A stretch of 48,850 bases of DNA, taken from a bacterium. Lineage in GTDB: Bacteria > Myxococcota_A > Bradymonadia > UBA7976 > UBA1532. Location: assembly GCA_030427205.1 (NCBI GenBank), contig JAUHXC010000063.1, positions 1 through 48,850 on the forward strand. Direction: 5' to 3'. Positions 8,237-17,525 of this stretch are shown piece by piece. Under the pieces are notes generated by a model, which was not told the DNA's origin, made no database searches, and worked only from the letters and a program-made list of their open reading frames with translations. The position numbers and the translations under genes were made by a program. How positions within the stretch are numbered: position 1 is the stretch's first letter; every line of letters begins with the position of its first letter.

Positions 8237-8791
8237 AACGGGGGTCTGGGGTCGAACTGGCCCCGGCCAGGGCCTCACGGGCTCCGAAACGGTGCGTTGC
8301 GCCGTCTGGAGGCCCCCGAGACGGCCTTCAAGGGCGCGTTCGGGCCCGAAGCTGGGCAGGTGGGGTTCCAATTCGAGCGGGAACGGCAGCCCGGCGAGCC
8401 CGACACCGAGAACGAGTGGTGTCGTCCGGGCCAATGCGGTTGGGCCAGCCGTCCGAACCAGCCCGCTGGCCGTCGTAGACAGGGCGAGTGCCCAACACGA
8501 GCTGGATGCAGACCGGATACGGGCCGCCGGTGCGTCTCGGGCATGGTTGCCATCGATCCGGCTGGTGCTGGCCCCGCTGCGCGCGCGTGCTGGGCCCCAG
8601 CGAGAGCCGTGAGTAGCTCGTTGGGCCCGCCGGCTTCTGTGAGGGACCTCGGGGCTCTGCGGCGTCGTCTTTGCGTCGTGGATGCCGAGGCGGCGCGGAC
8701 TGGACGGCGACGTGCCGACGTTCTGCGCCCCGTGCTCATGGGGTGCACGCCGGCGACGGATGAAGCCCGCCAGAGCCTGCGACCCCTGCAC

Positions 8792-8906
8792 GATGCGCGG
8801 GGTGATGCACGGACGATGCTCGGACGATGCGCGGGGCGCTGCTCGGACGATGCGCGGGGCGATGCTCGGACGATGCACAGGACGGACCGCGGGACGATGC
8901 GCGGAG
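8792..8906 (+). repeat. GATGC array with alternating 11/12-bp spacing
   Basis: GATGC (or GCTGC, GGACC) recurs at 8792, 8804, 8815, 8826, 8838, 8849, 8861, 8872, 8884 and 8896. Steps are 11 or 12 bp, giving an approximate 23-bp dimer of the type GATGCGCGGGGC-GATGCTCGGAC. The unit resembles that of the array at 41421-41548. It is not coding, because the step is not a multiple of three. Confidence 0.7.
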
Positions 8907-9094
8907 GATATCGCCGCACCCGAACTCGGTGCCCCGAATGGCCCCCGCCCCGGATCGACGCGACGGCGCGAGAGCGGTTCAGTTGGGGGTGGGTGGCCAG
9001 GGCCGAGAGCCAGCGGTCAAGCGGGCCGCTGGCCTCGCTGCGCCCTGGCGCTGGCCCGAAATCGCCGGAAATGGCGCAGTGGCGGGCTGTCGGG

Positions 9095-9314
9095 CCAGCG
9101 GGCACCCAGATGCCCGCCAGAGTCGAACCAGATGCTCACCAGAAAGCGACCAGTACAGCACCAGAAGACCACCGGAGCCGGGCCAGAGTGAACCCAGACG
9201 GTCGCCAGACCTCGACCGGAGCGGTGCCAGAGGCCCACGAGAGCCCAGCCGGACATGGGCCAGGACGCAGCCGGAGCTCCGCCGGGGCCCGACCGGGGGC
9301 CAACCGGGGACTTG
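9095..9314 (+). repeat. Strict 11-bp phased CCRGA array, 20 units
   Basis: CC(A/G)G occurs at 9095 and then at every eleventh base up to 9304 (20 positions), with one variant (CGAG at 9238). The fifth base is A in 14 units. The six bases between motifs differ from unit to unit, so this is conservation of a phased motif rather than of a satellite. An 11-bp step cannot be protein coding. It lies 125-344 bp upstream of the PLC-like gene start. Confidence 0.85.
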
Positions 9315-9438
9315 GCGAGGCTCGGACGGCCGAATCGGCCGACGCTCTTGCTCCATTCGGTGTTCCGGGCCCGGTCGATGACGTCGAGCCGGCTCGCCCT
9401 ATCCTGATCGCAGGCTCGACCGGCGTGGAGGGCGACCG

Positions 9439-10554
9439 ATGAGACGCGCGCTGCTATTCGTCATCCTCGCGGCGCTGGGGTGCGAGCGCGAGATGGCGAG
9501 CATGATGGAGGGCGGGCCGATGGACGGCGGCCGCCCCGACGTCCCGGTCGACATGCCCGACGGGATGATGCCCGACATCGGGCCGCTCGACGCCGAGCCG
9601 CCGGACGTCGAGCCCCCCGACGCCGACCCCAACCCGCTGCGCGTGAACCACATGCAGGTGCGCGGGACCAACAACAGCTACCACACGAACACCAACCCGT
9701 TCGATCTCGAGTTTCGGGACTACTACCACCTGCCGCTCAGCGAGCAGGCTGGGGAGCAGGGCATCCGCTTCTTCGATTTCGATCTCGATCCCGACCGCGA
9801 GTCGAGCATCGTGCTTGAGCCGCGGGTCAGCGATGCCCTGGACATCGAGACGATCTGTCCCTCGTGGTTCATATGCCTGTTCGAACTCGACCTCTGGATG
9901 GACGAGAACCCACGGCATGCGTTGTTCGTCTTCTTCATCGCCGAGTCGTGGCGTTTCAACTCGCCGCCCTTCCTGTTCCAACAACTCGACGACCTCGAAG
10001 AGGACGCGGTGCTGACCCTGGGCCGCGACAGGATCCTGACCCCGGCCGACGTACGCGGCGAGTATCGCACGCTGAGGGAAGCCATTCAGCAGCGCGGCTG
10101 GCCTACGGCCGAGGAGGCACGCGGCAAGGTCATGCTGGTGCTGAACGACCGGGCCGAGGCACGGACGCGCTATCTGGAACGCGGGGGACTCGATCCCGAA
10201 GACCGACTCTTGTTCCTCATCGGCGAGCCCGCTCGAGCGGAGGACCCAGACACCGGCGATGAGGTGATCTTCTCCTTCGAGCCAGAGTTCGACGGCGACC
10301 CGTGGTATTTCGAGACCGAGCCGGCCGAGTTGGAGCGTATGCGGGATCTCGCCGCCGCCGGCTATCTGGTGCATGGCGTCAGCGACGACCCTCAGATGAT
10401 TGACGACCTCCAAGCGGCTGGGACCCACTTCGTCGCCACCCGATACCCTGAAGATGTCTTTGGCGAGATCCCGCCAGCGGGGCCCGTCGCGTGCAACTTG
10501 GTGACCCGCCCCGATGACTGTGACCCGGCCGAGTTCGAGGCAGCGCCGCGCTGA
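9439..10554 (+). CDS. PI-PLC-like lipoprotein (Ca2+-dependent phosphoinositide phospholipase C family), cassette 1
   Basis: The protein has 371 residues; a GGAGGG ribosome site precedes the ATG. A lipoprotein signal (MRRALLFVILAALGC, lipobox Cys15) is followed by an Asp/Pro/Met-rich linker to about residue 65. The core begins RVNHMQVRGTNNSYH and continues LSEQAGEQGIRFFDFDLDPD, matching the start of the bacterial Ca2+-dependent PI-PLC family (usual form GTHNSYH). The catalytic His of GTH is Asn here, so activity is doubtful. The end VHGVSDDPQMIDDLQAAGTH resembles the last strand of a PLC TIM barrel. It converges on the SUMF1-like gene with a 12-bp gap. Its paralogue is at 47003-48085. Confidence 0.75.
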   Translation: MRRALLFVILAALGCEREMASMMEGGPMDGGRPDVPVDMPDGMMPDIGPLDAEPPDVEPPDADPNPLRVNHMQVRGTNNSYHTNTNPFDLEFRDYYHLPLSEQAGEQGIRFFDFDLDPDRESSIVLEPRVSDALDIETICPSWFICLFELDLWMDENPRHALFVFFIAESWRFNSPPFLFQQLDDLEEDAVLTLGRDRILTPADVRGEYRTLREAIQQRGWPTAEEARGKVMLVLNDRAEARTRYLERGGLDPEDRLLFLIGEPARAEDPDTGDEVIFSFEPEFDGDPWYFETEPAELERMRDLAAAGYLVHGVSDDPQMIDDLQAAGTHFVATRYPEDVFGEIPPAGPVACNLVTRPDDCDPAEFEAAPR

Positions 10555-10566
10555 GCCGAGCCCCGG

Positions 10567-12486
10567 TCAGCGGCAGAACCGGTCCACGCTGCTCGGTTCG
10601 ACCGGGCTGAACGCGATGGCCCAGGGTAGGACCCAGCCCCGACAGTCTGCTTCGCACGTTTCGATGTCGACGTCGCGATCAACGCAGTCGAGGTGCTCGC
10701 AGGCATCGGCTACGTCGAAGCGATCAAGCAACCAGATGTCCTCCCGGTCGAGAACGAAGGTCTGCCTCCGCACGATACGATCCCAGGCGGCTTCGCTCGC
10801 TGCTTCGTCCTCCGCCATCGAGATGCACGCTGATGTACGAGGGAACGCCTCGCCGGTCCACTCCAACTCGATCGGCATGTCCCCAGCCCGGAGGTCGAGC
10901 CGCTGGCCCGCTTGCCGAGCGGGCTTTGTCAGCCACCACTGCTCATCCATCGCGAAGCGCGCCGGACCGATCGCCATCAAGTCGCCCGCGTTGGCGCGAC
11001 GCGCCAGAGGGCCGAAGTAGGGGTTGCGGACGAAGAGGTCATAGCCACGCCCGATGAGCTTCTGGTGGAGATCGCCCGGCAACTCCCGCTCGCTGTCGAC
11101 GCAGATCTCTGCCGCGCGAAAGACCTGTTCCCCGACCGTGCGGCGGACCGGGCGCAGCCCGATCGGCTCCTGGTCGCACCGGGCGTGAAACTCTGCGTCA
11201 ACGGTCGAGTTGTAGGGCATCGGCACGTCGAACGGCGAGTCGATCGTCACGGCGCAGCGAAGGCCCAGATCCTCGGCCGCGACACTCGTCTCGACCGCGA
11301 TCAACTGTGCGCCTGGCTTGCCCGCCGGACTGTAGAGGCTGCGACCGCGGACCATTCGAGGAGTGTCGAACTCGGCTGGGGTCGTTGGCAGCCCCCACGC
11401 GGGGCCGGCCGCGCCAGACACGCCTTCGGTCAGGCCTGTCACCGGGTCGGCCATCCACTCGGCAGCATTGTCTGGCAGGTGGTGGAGCGACTCCGAGCTT
11501 GCCAGCGCACCGCCGACCACAACCACCCGCCCCGGCTCGCCCTTCACCCGATCGAAGTACAGTTCGTCGGTCGCCCGGTTCAGGCACTCGGCGACCCAGG
11601 GTACCCACCGCGTATTCTCGGCCCACGCCCCACAACTCAATGGCGATTCGAACAGAGACCGCGGTGTGGTCGCCTGCGCTTCGAGCACTGCCCGCTCCCG
11701 CACAGTGGGCAATCGAGCGCCCATCTTCTGGCACGCGGTGTACGCATCGCACCAATTCACCCCGGTCATCGGCTGATCCGCCAATAGGGCGGCGTTCGGC
11801 GACGCTGCTTCGTCGCACAGTCGGACGCACTTGCCGGACGCGGGCGCGTTGCAGTCGCACATCACCTCCCGAAACTGGCCCCGGCTCATCTCGCTGGTCA
11901 TGATCGCGAAGTCGTAGGCAAACCGCTCGGTGATCGGCTCGGCGCAGGCGTCGGTGTACTCCACCACCGCCGTCGCGCACGCGTTGTTGTCGAGGCCCTC
12001 GTCGCACGCCGCCGAGTGCCCCGGCACGGTCAACCAGCGCACGCCGTCGAGCTTTGGCAACTCAACGATCTCCGGCTCCCCGTCACCCCCGACCACGACC
12101 CGAGGCGGCGGGTCGAGGGCCACGCAGCCGTGGCCCTTGATCACCTCGACCCCGTCGGGCGGCGTCTCGTCCTCGCCGAACGCCACACACGATACGGCCC
12201 GCGGCTGGTCACCGGCCGCCACGCACCGCCGGTCGGCCTCGCCGCAGTGCAGCACCGTGTCGAATTGGCACGCGGTGCCTACGCAGGGCACGCCCGCCGG
12301 GCAGTCGTTGCCGCACGCCCCGCAGTGCGCCGGGTTGTCCCAGACCAGCGTCCACTCGTCGCCCTCGTGATTCGAGCAGTCGTGGTAGTACGTCGCGTCG
12401 ATGATCGCGTGATCGAACAGCTCCGACGGAGATGCGCAGCCGAGCGCGAGCGCGGCGGTGATCAACGCGAGGGTCAGCGGGCGCAT
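10567..12486 (-). CDS. Cys-rich SUMF1/FGE-like lipoprotein, cassette 1
   Basis: The protein has 639 residues; start ATG 12486 follows GGGGAGAACG. Signal MRPLTLALITAALALGC gives lipid attachment at Cys17. Residues about 50-75 hold a Cys cluster (HCGACGNDCPAGVPC), seen in many myxobacterial surface proteins. The region from about 215 shows SUMF1-like signatures: MTSEMSRGQFREVM, WCDAYTACQKMGARLPTVRE, DNAAEWMADPV and VRGRSLYSP. The FGE active-site Cys pair is not apparent, so formylglycine formation is unlikely and a structural or binding role is more probable. A further about 200 residues after the SUMF1-like part match nothing I know. It diverges from the caspase-like gene (128-bp gap). Its paralogue at 45081-47000 has exactly the same length. 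Confidence 0.75.
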   Translation of the reverse strand: MRPLTLALITAALALGCASPSELFDHAIIDATYYHDCSNHEGDEWTLVWDNPAHCGACGNDCPAGVPCVGTACQFDTVLHCGEADRRCVAAGDQPRAVSCVAFGEDETPPDGVEVIKGHGCVALDPPPRVVVGGDGEPEIVELPKLDGVRWLTVPGHSAACDEGLDNNACATAVVEYTDACAEPITERFAYDFAIMTSEMSRGQFREVMCDCNAPASGKCVRLCDEAASPNAALLADQPMTGVNWCDAYTACQKMGARLPTVRERAVLEAQATTPRSLFESPLSCGAWAENTRWVPWVAECLNRATDELYFDRVKGEPGRVVVVGGALASSESLHHLPDNAAEWMADPVTGLTEGVSGAAGPAWGLPTTPAEFDTPRMVRGRSLYSPAGKPGAQLIAVETSVAAEDLGLRCAVTIDSPFDVPMPYNSTVDAEFHARCDQEPIGLRPVRRTVGEQVFRAAEICVDSERELPGDLHQKLIGRGYDLFVRNPYFGPLARRANAGDLMAIGPARFAMDEQWWLTKPARQAGQRLDLRAGDMPIELEWTGEAFPRTSACISMAEDEAASEAAWDRIVRRQTFVLDREDIWLLDRFDVADACEHLDCVDRDVDIETCEADCRGWVLPWAIAFSPVEPSSVDRFCR

Positions 12487-12614
12487 CGTTCTCCCCGTAC
12501 GAGGACTCACAGGGAGAATACCAGCCCCCCGCCCGGTCGACCACACCGGGTTGACGGCCCGTGTCAGCAGCGCGATGCTCGATGGCGCCCGAACACTCGG
12601 CCGGAGGTCTCCCC
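12487..12614. promoter_or_regulatory. Divergent promoter region of cassette 1
   Basis: These 128 bp separate the SUMF1-like (-) and caspase-like (+) start codons and must carry promoters for both. No clear consensus boxes are visible. Ribosome sites are GGGGAG (minus gene) and GGAGGT (plus gene). The matching region in cassette 2 is 44916-45080. Confidence 0.4.
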
Positions 12615-14408
12615 ATGCTTCGCGGATTGCTCGCCCTGGCCGTCATCGCCCTCGCTGCCCCGACGCGCGCCACCGAGACGTGCGCAGCGCTCGAACGCAT
12701 CGACGGGCCGCCAGTATATGTCATCATGCATGGCTACCCATACAGCCCGAATCCAGCGCTCGACCCATTGTCGATGGTCGATGCGGATCTCATCAACATG
12801 GGGCAGTTCTTCCGCTCGCTGGGCCCCAAGCGCGCGTTCGTGCACGGCATCAACTCGTTCCGCGCGGACGCGAGCTTCGGCAAGACCCGGCGCCCGGCCA
12901 CATGGCGGGCGCTGATGGCCAGCGTCGAGAGCATCGTCGATGACATCGAAGACGCCCCGAAGAGCGCGGCCCGACCGCAGGTGTACCTCTATTTCGTCGG
13001 CCACGGCACCGTCGAGCCGAATGACCGCCTGCGCCTCTTCACCGCGCCCGACGAGCCGCGCGCCGGCCCAGGCTACGACGGCAACATCGACTCCCACCTC
13101 ATCGCCGAGCACATCCTGAAGCCGCTCTCATCTCGAGCGGACGTGCATCTCATCGTCGACGCATGCCATAGCTATCACATGGTCCAGACCCGCGGGCCCT
13201 ACACCCGCGAGAGGCTGACTCCCCGCCCACCGCTCGCGTTGGCCTACAGCCTCGACTTCGCCGCGCAGTACCCGACCGTCGGCGCGCTACTCGCCGGCCG
13301 CACCGAGACGCCCGAGGTGCACCCCTTCGGTGGCATCTTCAGTCATCTCGTGCGCTCGCTGGCCATCGGCGCCGCCGACCTCGACGGCGATGGCATCATC
13401 ACCTACCGCGAGATGGCCGACGCGCTGCCCCAGGTCCTCCCGCACATCGAGCAGGCGCCCAAGCCCGAGGTCATGCCGCCCGCCGGTGAGCGCGATCGGC
13501 CGTTCATCGACTGGCGCAGCACGCCGGCCGCTCGGGTGTGTCTGCCCGCCGACGTGAAAGGCCGGTTCCGGCTGATGGACGCGCTCGACATCTTTGCGAC
13601 GGTCTACCTGCCCGGCGCGCCGCGGCTGCGCTGGCTGCCGCCGGGGCGCACGCTCGGTCTGGCGACGTCCGGCGTACCCAGTCGCTACTTCGTCGCCGCC
13701 GACGGCCCGGCCGATTTCATGGCGGAGTCACCCTACGTCCGCCCACCGGCACCGCCGCCGATCCCCGAAGATCCCGACGCCCCGCTGCCCGAGACCGCCG
13801 AAGCGCTCGAAGCGGCCAAGACGTGGGAGCCGTTGCCGTCGATGATGTCGCGGGAGCCGACGCTCAGCGCGCGAGCCGAGCCACCGATGACGCTCTCCTT
13901 GCCGGTCAGCATGGGCATCGCCGCGGTGGGCGGGGCGACAGCCTTCAACGTGGCGGGCGTCGACGAGGCCGAGACATGGCTGCACGTCGACGTCCTCGGC
14001 CGCGTGGGCCGGGGCCGCCACCGCCTGCTGCTCGAGGCGACCTACGCGCGCGCTACATTGCACGGGGACGGCGCCGATCCGGAGACCGGCCCGCCGCCGA
14101 TTCTCGGTCATCGCTGGGGTGGGCGGCTCGGCTACGGGCAGCTCATCTCCGAGGGCGCCGTCGACCTCTCTGCCGGCGCCCTCATCGGCCTGTACCAGAT
14201 GTGGGGTGAGAGCGGGCCACCGAAGGCTCGACGGATCATGGTGAACGACGTCGCGCTGCGCGGAACGATCACCGTGCCCTTCGGCACGCACTCCCGCTGG
14301 GGCTGGCGACTCGACGCGGAGGTGGGCGCGGCCGTCGCCGGCCGACCGCTCACGCCGACGCTCAAGCTGGCTACGGGCCTCGACTTCGCCGCGCTCGTGC
14401 ACCCGTAG
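12615..14408 (+). CDS. Secreted caspase-like peptidase (C14 type) with EF-hand loop and C-terminal beta-barrel-like domain, cassette 1
   Basis: The protein has 597 residues; ATG 12615 follows GGAGGT. A signal peptide (MLRGLLALAVIALAAPTRAT) is followed by a caspase p20-like fold (about 30-250). The catalytic dyad is visible as His130 in VYLYFVGHG and Cys184 in VHLIVDACHSYH. A canonical EF-hand loop, D255-L-D-G-D-G-I-I-T-Y-R-E266, follows directly and suggests Ca2+ binding. After a Pro-rich linker (about 395-420), the last about 165 residues show alternating hydrophobic strands (RHRLLLEATYARATLHG, WGWRLDAEVGAAVAG) like an outer-membrane beta-barrel. This implies a passenger held at the outer membrane, which is inference. 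Paralogues are 17694-18824 (no barrel) and 43182-44915. Confidence 0.8.
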   Translation: MLRGLLALAVIALAAPTRATETCAALERIDGPPVYVIMHGYPYSPNPALDPLSMVDADLINMGQFFRSLGPKRAFVHGINSFRADASFGKTRRPATWRALMASVESIVDDIEDAPKSAARPQVYLYFVGHGTVEPNDRLRLFTAPDEPRAGPGYDGNIDSHLIAEHILKPLSSRADVHLIVDACHSYHMVQTRGPYTRERLTPRPPLALAYSLDFAAQYPTVGALLAGRTETPEVHPFGGIFSHLVRSLAIGAADLDGDGIITYREMADALPQVLPHIEQAPKPEVMPPAGERDRPFIDWRSTPAARVCLPADVKGRFRLMDALDIFATVYLPGAPRLRWLPPGRTLGLATSGVPSRYFVAADGPADFMAESPYVRPPAPPPIPEDPDAPLPETAEALEAAKTWEPLPSMMSREPTLSARAEPPMTLSLPVSMGIAAVGGATAFNVAGVDEAETWLHVDVLGRVGRGRHRLLLEATYARATLHGDGADPETGPPPILGHRWGGRLGYGQLISEGAVDLSAGALIGLYQMWGESGPPKARRIMVNDVALRGTITVPFGTHSRWGWRLDAEVGAAVAGRPLTPTLKLATGLDFAALVHP

Positions 14409-14422
14409 CGATGGTCAGCAGG
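14353..14422 (+). repeat. Direct repeat copy A (caspase-like gene 3' end)
   Basis: The last about 55 bp of the caspase-like gene plus 14 bp after its stop are repeated at 17526-17595 with only three or so differences in 70 bp (GGCTACGGG versus GGCACCGGG; GCCGCG versus GCGGCG). The pair brackets the vWA gene. Confidence 0.85.
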
Positions 14423-14520
14423 CTGTTCGGGTCAACTCGCCAGGGCAGACAAACGCCTACCGAGGGGATGCATTGTTCAGTAGTGTGGGCTGTATGCGGG
14501 CACCCGATGGAGGGCAAACG

Positions 14521-17502
14521 ATGGCCAGTCGCCAAGTGATCACTCGGCTCATGTTTCACGGTGTCCTCGTGGCGCTCGCCATCGGCTGTACGCCGGTCGC
14601 CGGGGATGGGGGATCTGATGGCGATCCGGGTGATGCGATCACGGCCGATGGGCACGCGCCGGATGTCGAGACCCGTGGCTCCGATGGGTCCCCCGACTCC
14701 GCTCCGGCCCCGGTCGACGCGACGCTGCCCGATACGGCGCCTGCAGACATGGCCGCGCCCGATGCGGCCCTCGACGATACGGGCCCGGCCGACGCGGCTG
14801 TCGACGATACGGGCCCGGCCGACGCGCGCCCAGCGGACATGCTGCTGGTCGACATGGGGCCGGCGGTCGTCTGTGGCGACGGGGTCTGCGCCGATCCCGA
14901 GACCTGCGCCGACTGCCCCGACGATTGCGGCTGCGGGCCATCCGAGCGGTGCGACGCGGGCGCGTGCGTCCTCGATTGCCCCGAAGACTGCGGCGCGCTT
15001 CTCGACGCGGCCTGTGACCCGGACGGCCGCGCCTACCGGCTCTGCGTGCCCGATCCCGAGCGGCCGGGCTGCCTCGCGCCGGGCGCCCGCATCGCCTGCG
15101 GCGAGGACCGCAGCTGCGAGGGGCCGGGCGAGGGCTGCGCGGGCTTCTGCGCGGCGCCGGAGCTGATCTTCGTCGTCGACCGCTCGTCGAGCATGGCCCG
15201 CGAGGGCAAGTGGGACGCCACCGTCGAGGCCATCGAGGACTTCGTCGGGGTGTGGGCTCCGCGGATCCGCATCGGGCTGCGGACCTTCCCCGACAGTCAG
15301 ATCGAGTGCGCCGCCGGCCGGATCCAGGCCCCGGAGTTCGGCCCGCGGCTCTTCCTCGGTGAGCCGGCGGGCTTCGGCGATACGCCGATCGCCGCCGCGC
15401 TCGACGGGCTGTCCCGGGCGTATGGCGACCCCGACGAGGGCGAGATGGTCATCCTGGTGACCGACGGCGAGGAGACCTGCGCCGACGAGGCGGCGGTGAT
15501 CGCCGCCACCGAGGCCCTGCGTCTTCGGGGGGTGAATGTGTTCGCCGTCGGTATCGGCCCCGACGCCAACCGGGCGCTGCTCGGGCGGATCGCCGAGGCG
15601 GGGGGCACCGCCGTTCCGGGGCCGTTCTTCGCCGAGGATCGCGACGGGCTCTACGGGGCGTTCTCGGACATCCGGCGCACGTTCGACGTCTGCGTATGCA
15701 ACCCCGGCTTCGTATTCTGCCGCGACGGTGAGCTCCTCGAGTGCGCCGAGCACGGGCTGGGCTTCGACCTGCTCGAGCCGTGCGCCTTCGGGTGCGCCGA
15801 CGGCACCGCGTGCTACCCGGAGTGCACCCCGGGGGCGCCGCTCGATGTCTGCGACGCGCACTATATGACGGTCTGCGGGGACGACGGGCGCATCGAGCGG
15901 GACGGCAGCTGCTTCTTCGGCTGCGAGGCCAACGCCTGCCTCGAAGGGCCGACGGTCGACCGCTGCGTCTTCGCGGAGCGGGACCGCGCCACGGCGTGGG
16001 CCGCCGGGGAGTGGGTCAACGACAATCGGGTCGCGGTCTTCGAGGAGGGCTTCACCACCCTGACCCCGGGGGTCGACACCGCGGAGCGCTACGAGGTGCA
16101 GATCGGCCATGGCCCGCTCGGCAGCGACCCCCGGGTCGAGCAATGGTTCTGGCAGGACCTGCGGCCGGTGGCGCGCTGGGACGACGCCGATCACCCGGGC
16201 CTGGCGGGGTACGACGGGTTCGGGCCGTCGAACCTCGGGGCCAACGTGCCGCCGGGCGGCCGCCACAGCTTCGGCTTCCGGGTCCGCATCCCGCGCAGCG
16301 AATGGACCTATTGCGACACCGACGATCGGGACGGCTTCCAGCCCGAGCAGCTCGGGTTCTTCCGCTCGCTCGGGCAGCCGCACTGCAGCTCGCAGCTTCG
16401 TGAGGAGACGTGCTTCGCGAGCCGGCAGGGCCGATGCAGCGTCGACGAGGTCAACCCGACCCGGGAGACGGCCCGGATCTGCGGGCGGGGCTGTGACGAG
16501 GATCGCTGCCGGGCGCCGCTGCGCGGCCGGCTGGTGGTGTGCGGCGCGCGCACGCCCGCGCTCGACGCGCTGCTCGACGAAGGCGGCGCGGGCCAGCTCG
16601 AGATCGTCGACGGGTGCAGCCTCGACCTCACGACCGCGGTCCTGCCCCACCCCGCCCGGGCGGTGCTCGTCTTGCCGGGCGGCCGGCTCGAGGGCGACAG
16701 CGAGGCGTGGCGTCGGGCGATCGGCGCCGGGCTGCGGGTGGTCGCCCTCGGCCCCGACGCGGTCGTGCACGCCGTGACGTTCACCGAGATGGCCGGCGCC
16801 GACGAGATCGACGCCGAGGCGCGGTTCGGCGAGTGCGGGGCCAGCGTGATGCCGGCCTTCCAGTTGTCGCACAGCGCGCCGCTGTGGTCCGAGGTCGACT
16901 TCGAGCCGGCCCCCGAGGTGAGCGACTGCGGGCCCGATCTGAGCCCGTTGACCGACATGAGGCGGCTGGGCGGCTGGGAGCGGGACCGCATCTCGCTGGG
17001 CTACATCACCCGGTTCCAGGGCGAGATCTGGCTGATGTCGCCCGACGTCGTCGCCGGCCTCGCCGAGCGCACCCCCCGGGAGAAGGCCCTGCTCTCGTGG
17101 TTCGTCAACGGGGGCCTCGTGCCGCCGGCAGCGGCCCCGGGCGAGCCGGTGCTGCTCGATCCCGCCTTGGGCTACGGCGCCGAGCCCTGCGGCGGGCCGA
17201 GCCCGTGTGATACGCCGCGAGCCTGCGCCGACATGGCCTGCGCCCAGGCCGGACACGGCCCCGCGCTGGGCTGGCAGGCGGCCGATTGCCTGGCCCTGGA
17301 TGCCGATCCGGCCCGAACCTGCATGGTGCTCGACGAGGCCCGCGAGCGCGTGCGCCCCGCGGCCGAGGCCGACCTGCCCGCCGGCTGCGCGCTGCCCGGG
17401 GCCACCGCAGTGACATGCGCGCCGACCGAAGGCTGCACCCACGACGATGACTGCCCCGATGACCGGTTCTGCGATGTGTTCGGGGTGTGCAGCCCGACGT
17501 AG
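14521..17502 (+). CDS. Large Cys-rich lipoprotein with von Willebrand factor A domain
   Basis: The protein has 993 residues. ATG 14521 follows GGAGGGCAAACG; signal MASRQVITRLMFHGVLVALA then IGC gives a lipid site at Cys23. An Asp/Ala/Pro linker includes a tandem 27-bp duplication (DDTGPADA twice, about 85-102). A Cys-rich stretch (118-210) leads to a vWA domain with intact MIDAS: D220-R-S-S-S224, the Thr of GFGDTPIAAAL and the Asp of VTDGEE. More Cys-rich segments follow, then a DUF4159-like or GATase-like fold (AVLVLPGGRLEGDSEAWRRA), and a C-terminal pair of short Cys motifs (CTHDDDCPDDRFCDVFGVC). It is a surface-anchored, metal-dependent adhesion-type protein; the ligand is unknown. It sits between the two copies of a caspase-gene 3' end repeat. 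Confidence 0.82.
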   Translation: MASRQVITRLMFHGVLVALAIGCTPVAGDGGSDGDPGDAITADGHAPDVETRGSDGSPDSAPAPVDATLPDTAPADMAAPDAALDDTGPADAAVDDTGPADARPADMLLVDMGPAVVCGDGVCADPETCADCPDDCGCGPSERCDAGACVLDCPEDCGALLDAACDPDGRAYRLCVPDPERPGCLAPGARIACGEDRSCEGPGEGCAGFCAAPELIFVVDRSSSMAREGKWDATVEAIEDFVGVWAPRIRIGLRTFPDSQIECAAGRIQAPEFGPRLFLGEPAGFGDTPIAAALDGLSRAYGDPDEGEMVILVTDGEETCADEAAVIAATEALRLRGVNVFAVGIGPDANRALLGRIAEAGGTAVPGPFFAEDRDGLYGAFSDIRRTFDVCVCNPGFVFCRDGELLECAEHGLGFDLLEPCAFGCADGTACYPECTPGAPLDVCDAHYMTVCGDDGRIERDGSCFFGCEANACLEGPTVDRCVFAERDRATAWAAGEWVNDNRVAVFEEGFTTLTPGVDTAERYEVQIGHGPLGSDPRVEQWFWQDLRPVARWDDADHPGLAGYDGFGPSNLGANVPPGGRHSFGFRVRIPRSEWTYCDTDDRDGFQPEQLGFFRSLGQPHCSSQLREETCFASRQGRCSVDEVNPTRETARICGRGCDEDRCRAPLRGRLVVCGARTPALDALLDEGGAGQLEIVDGCSLDLTTAVLPHPARAVLVLPGGRLEGDSEAWRRAIGAGLRVVALGPDAVVHAVTFTEMAGADEIDAEARFGECGASVMPAFQLSHSAPLWSEVDFEPAPEVSDCGPDLSPLTDMRRLGGWERDRISLGYITRFQGEIWLMSPDVVAGLAERTPREKALLSWFVNGGLVPPAAAPGEPVLLDPALGYGAEPCGGPSPCDTPRACADMACAQAGHGPALGWQAADCLALDADPARTCMVLDEARERVRPAAEADLPAGCALPGATAVTCAPTEGCTHDDDCPDDRFCDVFGVCSPT

Positions 17503-17525
17503 GGCCGCAAGCCCGAGGCGTACGG

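Larger units (their letters stand above)
7648..9438. other. Long non-coding region with three periodic arrays
   Basis: No convincing protein gene is present in these 1.8 kb. Open frames on both strands are long, but their composition is noise-like and they run through tandem arrays. Contents in order: an alternating CG/CA tract at 7937-7969; a locally AT-richer patch near 7981-8015 (TTTACGTAATTTC); the 12-bp array 8033-8236; about 550 bp in which I see nothing; a GATGC array 8792-8906; the 11-bp CCRGA array 9095-9314; and the leader of the PLC-like gene. The last 120 bp must contain its promoter, but no clear -35/-10 is visible. Confidence 0.6.

Noticed and set aside
8033..9314. CRISPR array
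   Set aside because: The repeats are 11-12 bp, degenerate and back to back. There are no constant 23-40 bp repeats with unique spacers of similar size, and no cas genes.
7598..9442. A 614-residue plus-strand reading frame, and a 283-residue minus-strand one, across the non-coding zone
   Set aside because: They run through tandem arrays whose steps include 11 bp, show no domain, and have noise-like Arg/Pro/Ala composition. Open frames are expected at this GC content.
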